NCBI GenBank assembly: GCA_911728455.2
Contig: OU452219.1
Coordinates: 15,342,397 to 15,406,396 of the forward strand
Direction of reading: 5' to 3'
Length of the DNA: 64,000 nt
Source: Marthasterias glacialis
Lineage: Eukaryota; Echinodermata; Asteroidea; Forcipulatida; Asteriidae
Below, in pieces: positions 47,564 through 58,837 of the stretch; within the stretch, counting starts at the first letter, position 1, and each line of letters starts with the position of its first letter. Below the pieces are notes generated by a model. The model was not told the DNA's origin. It made no database searches and saw only the letters and a list, made by a program, of their open reading frames with translations. The position numbers were made by a program, and so were the translations under genes.

Positions 47564-47721
47564 TTCCTGCAGACGTGTCCTCCACCCAGTCCTCGACCGA
47601 ATCCAAAGTCACCGCCCCCAACATAAAAAACTGTTCAATGGATGTCAATGAACTGCAAAAACTACCAATAAACTTGTCTGCTGACCCATACTACCTTCTG
47701 CAACCCTCTAGGAATGACTAA
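47564..47721 (+). CDS. Weak candidate 3' terminal exon
   Basis: After a possible acceptor (CCACCTTCTGCAG, AG at 47562-47563) an open frame runs to TAA at 47719-47721. Its translation is varied and protein-like, rich in Ser/Thr near the start and including NELQKLPINL and PYYLLQPSRND at the end. Base composition rises in GC relative to the flanks. The frame would need a preceding exon leaving one base, so it does not join directly to the exon ending at 18926. The complement also reads as a Gly-rich frame with CRNC, so the strand is uncertain. No domain is recognised. Confidence 0.2.
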
Positions 47722-48380
47722 ATATAAAAACCACTTTGTGCCAGCGGCCCTCGTAAATTTGCTGGGTTAGAGTCTTGGGGGGGGGGGGGTAGGGTTGCTG
47801 CCACAAAAAAAGGGGACCAGTTTATCGACTATGACGGTTTTATGTGTCCCCGATGTAACATTGATAGTGGTACAGTGTTTGCTCCCATGACCCTGGTGAA
47901 GCTTGGGAGTTCAAGAAGTGGTGTACAGGACTACTTTATTGAGAACTGTCTGTCCGATCGGTTTGTGTGGCAGGAGGACAGATGGTTTTATGATGGAAAT
48001 TCACCCATCTGCGTTTGTTCTTTTGGTTTCCTTTCTGTCTTAATTTTTCTCAGTCATTCTGTGTCTGTTTGTGTGGGCCTTGAACAAAGACATTGTGTGT
48101 AAATTTGTAAATCAAACAAGTTTTTGAAAGGAAATATAACTGTAAATAGACTATGACCAAACATTTGAGTAACCTTAACAGACAGTAGTTTCCAGAAGGT
48201 TTTGTTTAAATATAATTAATGGTCAACGCTTGTTGTTGGGTTGTTGTTATCCATTGTAAATAGACAGCTTAATTTTGCCCTTTACTGCCAAACTGTGGAA
48301 AGCAAGGTTTTTTTTGAATACTTTGTGTGGAGGATCAGGTTGTTGATTAGACAGAAAGTTATTGTGATGGTCTGTGATCT
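47722..48380. other. No supported gene; open frame with CxxC
   Basis: Holds a G13 run (47777-47789) and a plus frame, open upstream of its ATG at 47842, to 48102. Its first 60 codons look protein-like (for example a MCPRCN motif) and end in a hydrophobic, low-complexity tail. It may be 3' untranslated sequence of the candidate exon, a decayed exon, or chance. Confidence 0.3.
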
Positions 48381-48661
48381 GGGGCCAATTTCATAAATTC
48401 TGTAAGCAGATATTTTTTTGCTTACTGAGCACAGTTTCTATTTCATGACCAGGGCTTACCTTCAGCAGAGCAAATGGCGAGCTGATTTGTTGGTGGTTTG
48501 TGTAAGCAGATGAATGACACAACGATGCAAACTCATTGTGAACAGGCACACGCTCTGTGAAATCCTTTCAATTGTTTATGAAATACACTTTTTGTTCATG
48601 CGTATTTTATGCTATAACCACATAATTTGCCTACCAATAAACAGCTTTATATAACAGGGCC
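48381..48661 (-). mobile_element. MITE G, full-length copy, inverted
   Basis: On the plus strand this starts GGGGCCAATTTCATAAATTC and ends AAACAGCTTTATATAACAGGGCC. Its reverse complement aligns end to end with the next element (48662-48942), sharing the GGTARGCAAATT, TTTCACAGA, TTTGCATYGTT and GTCATTCAT blocks. It is 281 bp, about the same length as its neighbour. Confidence 0.8.
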
Positions 48662-48942
48662 GGGCCCAATTTCATAGCGCTGCTTAGTGGTAAGCAAATT
48701 TTCGTGCTAACTATAGCAGAAAATTTGCGTAAGTTTAAGCGTATTTCACAGATTAGCACCAAAATTAGGCGGCCAGCTTGCGTGTTCACCAAGGATTTGC
48801 ATTGTTACGTCATTCATTTTCTAACAGTAAGCATCGGAAGGTTAGCATGCCTTTTCCTGTGCTTACGCTTAGCAGCGCTATGAAATGGAAATCGCACAGT
48901 AAGCACAAAATTGGCCGTTAAGCAGCTCTATGAAATTGGGCT
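48662..48942 (+). mobile_element. MITE G, full-length copy
   Basis: Starts GGGCCCAATTTCATAGCGCT and ends AGCTCTATGAAATTGGGC, imperfect terminal inverted repeats. A second, internal right end (AGCGCTATGAAATGG near 48877) suggests a nested or duplicated terminus. It is directly adjacent to the inverted copy on its left. Confidence 0.9.
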
Positions 48943-49139
48943 GTGGAGCTTAACTTTTTAACGCTGGTAAGCACAAACAATTTCTAAGGGCAGCAAAGTC
49001 TTGTTTTTATTAAGCAGAAACATAACCAGCCAATATGTCTTTAAGTTTACATACTTAATACTGGTGCCCTGCCCTTTTTGTCTCTTAATGAAGACATTTG
49101 CTAGCACCATTTTCTGCTTTTGTAACAGCTGAGCTTCTT

Positions 49140-49235
49140 GGAATTGGACCCAGGGCCAGTTAGCTTAAGCACACAAGTTTGCTAATAAGCGTCTGAGACT
49201 GGCTTTGTGCTAAGCAGATGATGAATTTAAGCCTG
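49140..49235. mobile_element. MITE G fragment
   Basis: GGAATTGGACCCAGGGCCAG, TTAGCTTAAGCACACAAG and CTTTGTGCTAAGCAGATG match the termini and GCTTAAGCA-type interior of family G and the copy at 29318. Confidence 0.55.
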
Positions 49236-49505
49236 GTCTGCAACTCTGTGATTTTGGGTCCAGACAGACTATTTCTTACAACTACAGTTGTCACTTGTTA
49301 AATGGCCCTCAGCACCAGACCCATGGGTATCAACTTCTACACATGTTGGTTATTCTGATACCTTGTTACGGTCAAGGTTGACCAGTCTCCATAAAGGATA
49401 ATGACAAGTGCAGGGTTGTTGTCCATGATATAGACCTTTGGTCATCCACTTATAATATAAGCAATCTAAGGTAATGCTGCCTCTGAATCAAGCAACTTCG
49501 GCTGT

Positions 49506-49562
49506 AGGACTTTTCTGCGTTCCGGCTGTAGCCACTGCCAAAGCCATCAATTCGGACACAGC
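49506..49562 (-). repeat. Dispersed repeat D, copy 3
   Basis: The complement reads TGTCCGAATTGATGGCTTTG, GCAGTGGCTACAGCC and CGCAGAAAAGTC, matching 7543-7593. Confidence 0.65.
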
Positions 49563-49579
49563 CTAATACTTTAAAGGGA

Positions 49580-49870
49580 AATTAAATCAAGATTAAATTC
49601 TATCCTATCCTCTGGTTTGTTTGATAAATATACCTACAACCAACCTATAATAACAGCAACTTCATCTATTTTGGCACACATGTTTTTAATAAAAAACAGT
49701 AATGATTATTTTGTCAGGGATTTGTGCATGTTTTTAATATGTGCTTTTTGTTATTGTGGCAATCAAAATAACTATGGTCCTTTCAGGGGTCTTTAAATGC
49801 CGTTTTTCAGCTTTGGAGGAGCTTTCAGATTGGAATTAATCTTGTTTTTTCTGATAGTAACCAATCATGT
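49580..49870 (+). repeat. Dispersed family C
   Basis: GATTAAATTCTATCCTATCC, CTCTGGTTTG, GTCAGGGATTTGTGCATG, GGCAATCAAAATAACTATGG, GGGGTCTTTAAATGCCG and AGCTTTCAGATTGG in family order. Confidence 0.75.
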
Positions 49871-49883
49871 ACTGTCCCTTTAA

Positions 49884-50296
49884 AGGACATGGACAACATT
49901 TGTAATTGTCAAAGATCAGTATCCAAACATTATTTGGCCCATTATATACATTAAATATCAAACCTGTAAATGCTTAAGCTCAGTTGGTCATCTGGGCTTA
50001 GTAACTGTGTTATTATTACCAAAAGCCGACTGTTGGCGTGACTCTGTTGGTTACAGCATATATTTTTACGTAGTTTGCCATCAGCTCAGATGACGTAGTA
50101 CCCACTACAGGTCACGTGATGACATGTAAACATTGGTCGCGCAATCTGTCTATTGTTTCACGCATTTCTCAAAAACTATAGCATTTCAAGCAAAACTGTT
50201 TCGAGGGGAGTTTGACCATGATATTATATCATGTAAGTTGTATGGAAATCTGTGGACGTGTGTATTTTCAATCTTACCACTGTTGTGCACCATCCT
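49884..50296. mobile_element. TTAA-bounded MITE (piggyBac-like ends)
   Basis: TTAA at 49880-49883 and 50297-50300 flanks imperfect inverted ends AGGACATGG / CCATCCT. The interior opens AGGACATGGACAACATTTGT, then AATTGTCAAAGATCAGTAT, ATATCAAACCTGTAAATG, CTCAGTTGGTCATCTGG and TCTCAAAAACTATAGCATTTC. This order matches a very common echinoderm repeat I recall (AAAGGCACTGGACACTATTG-type). The echinoderm link is from memory and the copy is degenerate. Confidence 0.6.
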
Positions 50297-50309
50297 TTAA
50301 AGTGGAGAA

Positions 50310-51580
50310 CAAGGGAGGAGTTAGCTCTGTGGTTGAATAGCAGATATTGGTGACACAAATTTACAGGGTAATGGTTACTTGTTATAGGTGTAGGATGGAT
50401 GGAAAGTAATTCACGTCTCTCATTCACTCTTGTTCATTTCCTGAACAAAAGCATCTACCAGTAAAAAAAACCCTTCGTTTTACAGATCGCATCCCCCCCC
50501 TCCCCCTGCCACCCGCCCATACCCCATAATGTGATATAGTTTCCCATCTTTCTTCCTAATCCCATACTCGACTTGGTTTTCACCCATCTCTCTGGCTTTG
50601 CCATTTTGTGTAGTAGCTGTCTGTTTGTTCGACAGTTTTGGGTTGTTGTCTGTTTTTGTTGGGTATGTCTCGCTGGTAGGTTTTGTTTTGTCCTTCGTAA
50701 ACCCATGTATTTTCTTTACTATATCATCAATCATTATAATGTACTATATCATCAAGGTAAGACGCTGCAAGCCTTGGCTTATTCGTGGACCATGCCTCCC
50801 TGTGTTTTGTATAATTTTGTTGACTTTCAGGCAGCATCTTGGCATAGCCAAGTATTCAGACTGAACATGTTTTGTGCACACTGAATGCTGATATGGATAA
50901 ACCTCATTGTATGAAGTTAAAAAAAAAATGGATGTTAATTTGATTTAAAAATGTTTCCATGCTGTTGGGCTCTTAATTGATTTTGTTAATTCTTGTCACC
51001 ATAATTTTTGCGGCAGTGAATACCCAAATAAAATTTATACCATGCAAGCCAATAGAAATTTATCACATTTGCTTACATTTTGTATTTTATATAAATGCAA
51101 TTACTTCTGGTCTGAAACTGTAACGTGATTGCCAGTTTTTCTTTCATATTACAAAAGTGAATGCGGTTAGCTTCTATGCATGTCATAACTGCTGACAATG
51201 CATCAGAGGTTCAGGGGTCTATTGCCAAATCTACAAAACAACATGATTATTTTCATTATTGTTATTATTGTTATTATTATTATATATATATTTTTTTGCT
51301 TCTTAAAAATAGAGAACACGCCTCACTGAGATTCTAAATTAAATCAAACTGAATGAAAAAATCTAAAACACAGCTTGCACTGTTCTCTTAAACAGCAAAA
51401 AATGGAAAGAAAATATAACAACAAAAAATAACTGCTTGGGTTTACTACGAAGTTCATGCCACTGTCCTCCCCGCTATGCCTCCAAGCACAACAAAATATC
51501 AGAACGGAACACATCGCAAGGGTTGAATAACCTACTTTAGTTTGCTTCATAAAACATTTAAACATATCACAGCCAAAAGG
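50310..51580. other. No gene seen
   Basis: AT-rich sequence with a mixed ATT/TA microsatellite at 51256-51291 and a C/G-rich patch near 50490-50520. The overlapping plus and minus frames at 50455-50884 are mutual shadows without a domain. Confidence 0.5.
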
Positions 51581-51589
51581 CCTAATATT

Positions 51590-51850
51590 CCAGGGCCATG
51601 CAGTTTGTGTATGTTCACCTACATATCGTATTGCTGCCTGCGGGCGTTGTTTCTGTTTTGGAAGGCGGAGGGGGAGGGGTTGGTCGCTAAACTAGGCTAA
51701 TTCTGTTTGGTCGTCTCAGGGGGGTGTCCGAGTTAGGGATGGTCTCCGAATGGGGCGTTTTCTCGAAGATGCTTGAAACCTGGCAACAGCTACTTTCCCG
51801 GGTTGGAAGGGTGGGAGAGAGGGCTAGTCAATGTGATTGAAGTCATAAAC
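51590..51850. promoter_or_regulatory. Weak candidate conserved non-coding element
   Basis: GC- and CpG-richer unique block (GGGCGTTGTTTCTG, TTGGTCGCTAAACTAGGCTAAT, GGGGCGTTTTCTCGAAG). It is called on texture only. Confidence 0.2.
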
Positions 51851-52109
51851 ATTTTGAGGCGATAAATTGATGCTGTGTGATTCCCTTCTTCTTCAAGGGC
51901 TACTGGGTGTTCTTTCTAAGTAGAGGAAAGCCTGTATATTTCAGTTAATGCCAATGTCTCAATCTAAGTGGATTCTCACAGGGTTTGCATTGAAACAAAG
52001 GAACAGTATCAAAACAACTGACTTTAAGCATGTTGGATTTTTTGTGGTTTAGATTTACCCAGCTCCTGTTTGGAGATTAAGAAAAAATTGAACTTGCAGT
52101 CTTATTTAA

Positions 52110-52150
52110 TTCAATTTAATTTATCTTTATTTCATCACAGGTTACAATTT
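52110..52150 (-). repeat. Possible LINE 3' tail, antisense
   Basis: TTTAATTCAATTTAATTTAT is similar to the complement of an ATTCAATTC-type LINE tail such as that at 60566-60626. Confidence 0.3.
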
Positions 52151-52849
52151 TGTTGAAATTTGTTTTTCCCAGTGTGAGTGTACACTAAACATTCAAGTTC
52201 AATTGCTAACAACAAACACAATTAAAAGGGGATCTCCCAAAATAAGAATACATTTATCTAAAAAGAAAATGTCCATAACTGATTAAAGAGAACCAGTTCT
52301 AGTTCACCTCATAAAAAGCGAGTTTAAAAGATGAAAAGGCCTAGTACTGGGTTAAAAAATTAGTCTGAACCGATTACTACGAGTTCAAAGAGAATGACAC
52401 CTTCCTGATGGGAGAATTTGAACGAAAGAGTGAAGGGAATGAGGTGGGTCCTGGGTATTCAAAGTTGGTGACAGAGACAAATTCAAGTAAATAGGACTCG
52501 ATAGTCTCTGCATTGAGTTACCTAGATCTTTGAAATTTCATATCTTGATGAAAGACTGCTGAAAACAAGTTTGGCAAATCAGTTCTAGACTGTTTAAATT
52601 TGACGTCATATGTTGTGTGTAATCAATGTATGTGGGTATTTGTGTGCTTTCTAACAATTAACAAATGTGACAATCATAAAGATATTTGGATCTTGACTTC
52701 TAGTGAACTCAGATGTTTTATTGTAGCTTGAAAGTCTTCCCTTCCTCGATCTATTCTCGGCTGATAGAGATCATGGGGATGGTTTATTGTTGACTCAATG
52801 AAGATTGAGGTCTGATGTCAGTCATTTTTTTTCTCCTGTTTTTTCGTTC

Positions 52850-53165
52850 TAAAGACAAAAATATTAGTTTCTATCTGAAATCTTACTGATTTAAACAATC
52901 ACAGCAATACTAATCCTCCTGAGAAATATTTCCGTCTGAAGTGCTGTCAAAGGCAAGGAAATATGGTAGCTTTTGAAGACCTCACAAATCACTGTTGCTT
53001 ATTTCAGTTTGCCACAGTCCAACTAAGACCCGATATAATATCTTACTGTCCTGAAAATTGAAATGTGAATATTTTTGCCTTTGTGGAGATTGCCTGGACA
53101 TGGTTGCCTGTAAATTTCCATGTGTAACAAGGCCATAATGCAACAGGCCTTTCCTTTTTAAACAG
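52850..53165 (-). repeat. Dispersed family C
   Basis: On the minus strand: TGTGGCAAACTGAAATAAGC, AACAGTGATTTGTGAGGTC, CTTTGACAGCACTTCAGACG, GAAATATTTCTCAGGAGGAT. A TTGCCTGGACATGGTTGCCTG block (53090-53112) also resembles the loop of the 38-kb inverted repeat. Confidence 0.7.
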
Positions 53166-53179
53166 ATCATCTTCAGCCT

Positions 53180-54770
53180 GTGGTTATAGTCAAATCATAA
53201 GAAATGTGTGCTGAGGCTCACTTGGTCTACACAAACATTTCACTCCAAACTTGTTTGACCTGCTTTTGAGGTAACCATCTTTTTTTCCCAACTCATTTAT
53301 TACCTTGAAATGACTTTGGAGCTGGTGATAAAAAGCATGATCGTTAACTTTTAAATTAATTTTGTGGCTTAACAACCATTATGTATTACGACTGATAGAC
53401 TAACAATGTGCTTCAAATTACAAGAACTAATGGATATTTGTCATTCTTCCGAGCTGCATATACACAGTTTGTCTTAATCCTGTTTATGGCGAATGAAGTA
53501 TAATTGCAATTAACTCATATACAATAACAACTCGTGATCGTTGAAAACAGCAAAAAAAAAAATTAATAAAAATAGACGAATAGGCTACCAGCAATTTTCC
53601 TTAGTCAGACAGAAACTAATTTGTCTAATAGATTGTTGAAACTAGAAGTAGTGTCTCTTAAAAAGTCTGACTTGACGCTAGTGGGCCACTTGCCAATGAA
53701 AGGTCCCTGACCCATGCCGCAGAGGCCAAACACCTACACAAGAACAACAGAGTTCCATCTTTAGAAGACTGAATGCCTTATGGCTACACTCCTGGGTAGT
53801 GATGTAGTACACAACTGGGATAAGATGCTCTTGCTTCAGGGGGTAATATCCTCTCTCTTTATATACAACTGATACATCTTTGGCGTGATAAACTGACAGA
53901 TAAATTCTTGTTTTTTAAGATGTAAGGATAACTTGCTAAATCTACGAGAATATTCCAGAAAAGCTGAGAAATACTGCGACGGCAAAGTAACTCATGATGT
54001 CTTCATGGAGGATTGGAAATAAGTTCTCGAAAAAAGTGTAGTGTCAGTTTTAAAAATCATACGGTCATTCCATGTCAAATCGATATGCCCCAAGGGTCAG
54101 TCTCACTGATTTTCTTTAAATTTGCAGAACTTGTTTGATCAATAGTCCCATGAATTCTTGTCTGAGAATTCTTTGGAGAAAAGATGCTTGTGTGTTTTTC
54201 GATATCATCCATTACCACATGGTACCTGTTTTGTTTGTGTTTTATCATTATTATTTTAACACGTACATTTATTTGATTAAACAAAATTGTATTTGTACAA
54301 GGGGTTGAAGCACTTCATTTCGAATGTGTTTTCATGTGATCGGTCATCCAGTTATCACCGCAAACAAACATCATTTATTCAATTCCTGCAGTTTCCATAG
54401 GTCCGTAGAATGTATTCACCAGATACGCATGTGTTGCTTGCTGAAATGGATAGATAAGCTGGAAACTATACCAGAAACCACAATATGATATGCATTTCTG
54501 ACATCCATATGGTTACACAGTTTGTTGAGAGATGCATAATATTGTGTTGGTGGTGTGTCCCTAGTGTGAACTTTAGAAACAATGGGACCTTTTTTGATAC
54601 ACTTATTATGTGTGTTTATGTCGAACACAATTGTAATCTAAAATTTTTGAGAAATATTGCCATAAAAAGTTGGTGTCAGTTTAAAAAATAGAATTATGGT
54701 ATTTGAATATGGTATGACTTAATTTGCCTGGGCAATCAATTAAAGACAAAGAACAGGGTTAAATATGATC
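53180..54770. other. No gene seen
   Basis: AT-rich unique-looking sequence. Open frames at 54075-54284, 54416-54628 and 54485-54691 overlap on opposite strands with no domain. Confidence 0.55.
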
Positions 54771-54779
54771 TGACTGCCC

Positions 54780-55075
54780 ACTGATAATACAGTTCATACC
54801 GTTACCAAGAGTTGTCTAAAATACTGTCAAAGTTGAGAAAAATAGCATCTGAAGATCCGCAAATCACCATTGCTTATTTTGATTGTTGCAATCAAAATAA
54901 GCCTGATAGAATCGAAAGAAGCCTGATAGGAACGTGCACAAAATCCCTGACAAAACGTAAACAATTTGTCCTTTGTTTTCGCTAAAAGATGACTGACGTG
55001 GTTGATTGGATGACATGTTTATTGAAAACTAGAGGACGGAAATTTATTTACGCTTCCAAAAAAACACCTTAAAAT
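54780..55075 (-). repeat. Dispersed family C
   Basis: On the minus strand: CCTCTAGTTTTCAATAAACA, TTTTGTCAGGGATTTTGTGC, the small palindrome CTTATTTTGATTG/CAATCAAAATAAG (near 54875-54901), GCAATGGTGATTTGCGG, TTCTCAACTTTGACAGTATT. This copy shows the family palindrome best. Confidence 0.8.
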
Positions 55076-55079
55076 AAAC

Positions 55080-57280
55080 GTAATAACTTGTAGGAAAACA
55101 TACCAAAACAAGCAATCATTCAAGGAAACCATGGGTGCTTTGTTGACGAGTTCCTGAGGAACGTTAACCAAGTAGTCTCAGTGTGGCCAATTCTGAGACC
55201 TAGGTTTTTAATTTTCATGAGATGAACCGTCGCAGAAGTGGAAGTTGACCGTCCCTTTCCCTTTAAGTAGGGGGTGGCTGCTCCAATTCAGTCAGTATTC
55301 ATGCATGGAACATCTGGTTTATTGCAATGGCACGGTGATGAATGAAAAATAGTTTATCCATAGTGAAATGTCTACCGTGACAATTTGGTGATGAAGATGA
55401 TAATTATGAATTTATTATGAGAAGTTTCCGGGGAGGGGGGGGGGGGTAATTTTCACACAAATTGCACCCCAAACAGTAAAGTCTTCAAACAGTTTTCTTG
55501 TCTGTTATATGGAAGTTGTCACTGAACAAATTTTGGGTTGGGAAACTGTATCAAAGTGGTTAGATTTTCCTCTTGCAAGAGTTAGAAAGGAAATGAAGAA
55601 GACTCAGTATGATCTTCAATTTAGAAATTATGAGCAAGGTTTACATGTTAACGAAATAATCTCTTATATAGGGAAAGTGCGTCATTGGCTTTGAAAAAAA
55701 TAAACGCAGTCTAATTTTTTCCAGCTCAAACAAACACATAAAAGTAAATTTTGATTATTTTATTGAGTTAAGCCAGATGACAGTGTGTAGCAGTTGAGAC
55801 ATTGTGTTGTTTTGGATATGCTAAGTTGTCTCAGAGGTATGCTTTCTAATGGATGCAGTCAGGGGTTGTAAGGGTTGGTAGCTTTTCAATCAGAAAATGT
55901 TTCACAAAAACTTTTCATACTAACTTTGGATTGATTGAGCTTTTTGTTATTTCATTAAAATTTTAATAAGTTTGTTGTAAAGTCTCTTTTAAATGCACTT
56001 TATGATGAAATCAATAACTTTCCAAAAGTTGAGATGGCGATACAACACGAAGGTTTCATTTTGTACTTTCCTTTGTACAGGGACCTGTTGTTTAAATTGG
56101 TATTTTTGTTTTTAACCAATCGCAGGTTGCTACATGTATGGATTTGATTATGTGTTTGGAATTCATTGTTTTTTTCTAATAGGGGTAAATGAGTGTAATG
56201 CATGCCAAGTTCAGTATGCAGTCCGCACTTAGTATGCATTCCCACGCTTTGCAGTCATGATTCTAATTTTGCCAGCTTTCCTCGAAATGTTTTGTTTTAG
56301 GAACAACTATGTGACAAGTATTAAAGCATTTCAACTGATCCATGAAGTTTCAAAGTCTTCACAGCAAAATGGTGACAATTAACCAAGTCCAGACGAGAGT
56401 GGTTTGGAAGAGCTGAACTCATTTGAGGAATTTGGCCTGACAAAGGTGTCACCATTAACCCTATTGCTATAGTTACACCGAGCCAGTGAGGGCTCCGTGG
56501 CTTCAGGCCTTACAATATTCATAACAATTTCAATACAAGTTTTCCACACACATGTATATATCCCAAGTGGTTATCGCCGTTGGCTTCATCCCATTCTCTC
56601 AATCTCTCTTCGGCATCAACCCTAACATAGCTCAGGTCTTTGACCGCCGCTAGCCCCTATAGGGTTCTCCATTACGTCTGTCATACTGGCACAGCTGCCC
56701 AGGCAGCTGTTGACTGCGGGTATTAAGTCAGTCGCGAGAATTAAGCCCCCTGTCTTGGACTGGGTTGAACGGCATTTTTTCCTCTCTCTCTCACTCTTTC
56801 TCTCTCTCTCTCTTTTTTTTAACAACCGTTGAATGACCGTATTGAAATCTGGCTGTGCTTCAGTGAGGATTATAGGGGTCTTCTTGAGATTTCACCTAGC
56901 AAAGATTTACATACTGTATTAATTTCAAATGAATTATAGGCCTACATGTAGTAGTCATTAACTTACAGTAATTTCAATGGAAAAGCTACAGGTCAGTTCC
57001 ATTTAAACACTTTTTTTTAAGTTCGCTGGTCGTTACTGGAGCATACCCATCAAAAATTTAGAAAACCCAACGGTGTAGGTTTTAGAAATTTATGACAATT
57101 GGAAATAGTGCACGACCCATCAATATTGAAAGGCTCTATGTTGTCACACTTTCCATCAAAAACAATTTAGTGTATCAACGCCTTACCTTTAAACCCACTT
57201 ATGGTGGGGAAAAGGACAAATGACTCTCTGCAGAGCTAATGCTTGGCATTATTTGTCAGATCATCATTTATGCATCAAGT
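55080..57280. other. No supported gene
   Basis: Contains a G run (55433-55446), a 61-codon plus frame at 55509-55694 with a varied, charged, Trp-containing translation but no domain, and a CT/T-rich microsatellite at 56781-56820. A GC-richer block at 56570-56780 is unique. None of it is called as coding. Confidence 0.45.
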
Positions 57281-57287
57281 TCCCTCA

Positions 57288-57330
57288 TCAACTTTGACCT
57301 GAATATTTTGTTGAGTGAGGTCAAAGGTTA
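57288..57330. promoter_or_regulatory. Inverted pair of DR1-like nuclear-receptor sites
   Basis: TCAACTTTGACCT (57288-57300; complement AGGTCAAAGTTGA) and AGGTCAAAGGTTA (57318-57330) are each near the DR1 consensus (AGGTCA N AGGTCA), in opposite orientation and 17 bp apart. The two sites are mostly complementary, so a small hairpin is also possible. Binding by HNF4/RXR/COUP-type receptors is inference. Confidence 0.4.
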
Positions 57331-58020
57331 GAATTGAATGTGCCACAGTTTTCAGGTAAAAGAAAGTTCATATAGATGGAGCACCTTCTTTACCCACTTT
57401 GAACTATTGCTTTGCTGCTGACAGTGAACAACACATACACAACACCCGCTTTCAAAAAGTCAAATAAATCATTAAAAATCTCTTCAGAGTCATATCTGAA
57501 GAAGAAAACTGGAAAGAAAAGGAAGAGTTGATTTAGACATATTGGGAGTTATATCTCTATTACAGTATAATTATAAAAGTATAACTATAAAACTAATCAC
57601 AGGCACTGCTTGCAGTCTGGTTTTCTTCAGAATTTTCTTTTTTTTTTGTGATACTGACAGTGCACCAGAGCACTTTGATGATGTAACCTGTTGGAGTAAA
57701 ACTTCTACAAAATGATGATAAACTTTTACATAGAGCCACTTTCCAGTGGTGAAAAGACACTCGAGGCACCCTGTGATGAGGGAAACCTTTTTGAGATTAC
57801 TTGATGTCACTTGAATTCTTCTGTATCGTCGGTCACACCACGCACCTTGTATCGGTTAAAATTCACAAAATATGTGAAATTGCATTTTTGTTTACAACTT
57901 ATTGATGTACTCATAACTGTTAATATTTTCAGCAAGTTTCAGGACCTGACAGGTAATGGTTTCATAAATTACACTAATTAGCAAGAAATACATATCACCA
58001 GACTTGCCATTTTGCTTTTC

Positions 58021-58180
58021 CACGAAGTGACGTATCATGGTTTATCATTATCCATTGAAATACATAGCACTGACATGGTGAGAAACACACGCAGTTCAAC
58101 TTCTGCTGGTTGACGAAGTGACGTACATGTATCCATTGACCTATGTGTTTTCACGAAGCGACGTATCTCAGTGCATTGAC
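58021..58180 (+). repeat. Three diverged units with CRE-like cores
   Basis: ACGAAGTGACGTA at 58022 and 58113 and ACGAAGCGACGTA at 58153, each followed 13-28 bases later by an ATCCATTGA or GCATTGAC block. TGACGTA resembles a CRE/ATF half-site. Spacing is irregular (91 and 40 bp), so this is a degenerate tandem repeat or clustered motif. Confidence 0.5.
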
Positions 58181-58309
58181 AACAAATCAGCCATTACAAA
58201 CAGTTACTGTTATGATGGTCGCATTAAAAGTTATAGTGAAGTTATAACAGAGACATCACCGAGATGTCCAAGACATCACCAAGACATGACCTAATTCCCA
58301 GAACTTTCT

Positions 58310-58480
58310 CAACTCACAGTGTGCTTTGCATATATCCACCTCGGCTCGATATACACACACTTCGCATGGCCCTGCACTGAAGGTCCATCAGAAGAAGAAT
58401 TTCTGTTTTCGATGGTACTGGGATTTAGTTTGACCAATACTTTTGATTGACCAATCAAAATGATGGTTATAAAGTTATTC
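58310..58480. repeat. Possible MITE fragment
   Basis: TATATCCACCTCGGCTCG, GATATACACACACTTCGCAT and TTGACCAATCAAAATGATGG recall short non-autonomous DNA elements common in marine genomes. There is no second clear copy here, so confidence is low. Confidence 0.25.
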
Positions 58481-58837
58481 ATATCATGGTAGCTGAGCAT
58501 TTTTAGCCAGGATGACAGTGCACCAGGTATGTGGATGTGTTTTGTGTAGTATTATGTGTAAATGTCCATGAAAAAAAGGGCTGTTAGTGAATTCCCATAG
58601 TCAATACATGAGACTTAGTGTATGAGGTACGGGGTATTAGTAGCTTATTTTGCAAAGAAAAGGGTATATCGTTTTATGTATTATCTTCTACTGCAAAGTT
58701 GGTGGCAATTATGTTAAAGAACTGCCCTGAACGGCCACAAAGCCCTAGTAATATGGGTGTCTATGCAAACACTATGGCCAGTCAAGAGTGCTGTCTGGGT
58801 GTGTGAGTTTGTTTAGGCATTCAAACCGGGGACTTAT

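Noticed and set aside
56622-56825. Minus frame that looked like a retroelement or nuclear protein fragment
   Set aside because: The Arg/Glu-rich start comes from the CT microsatellite at 56781-56820 and the rest has no recognisable motif.
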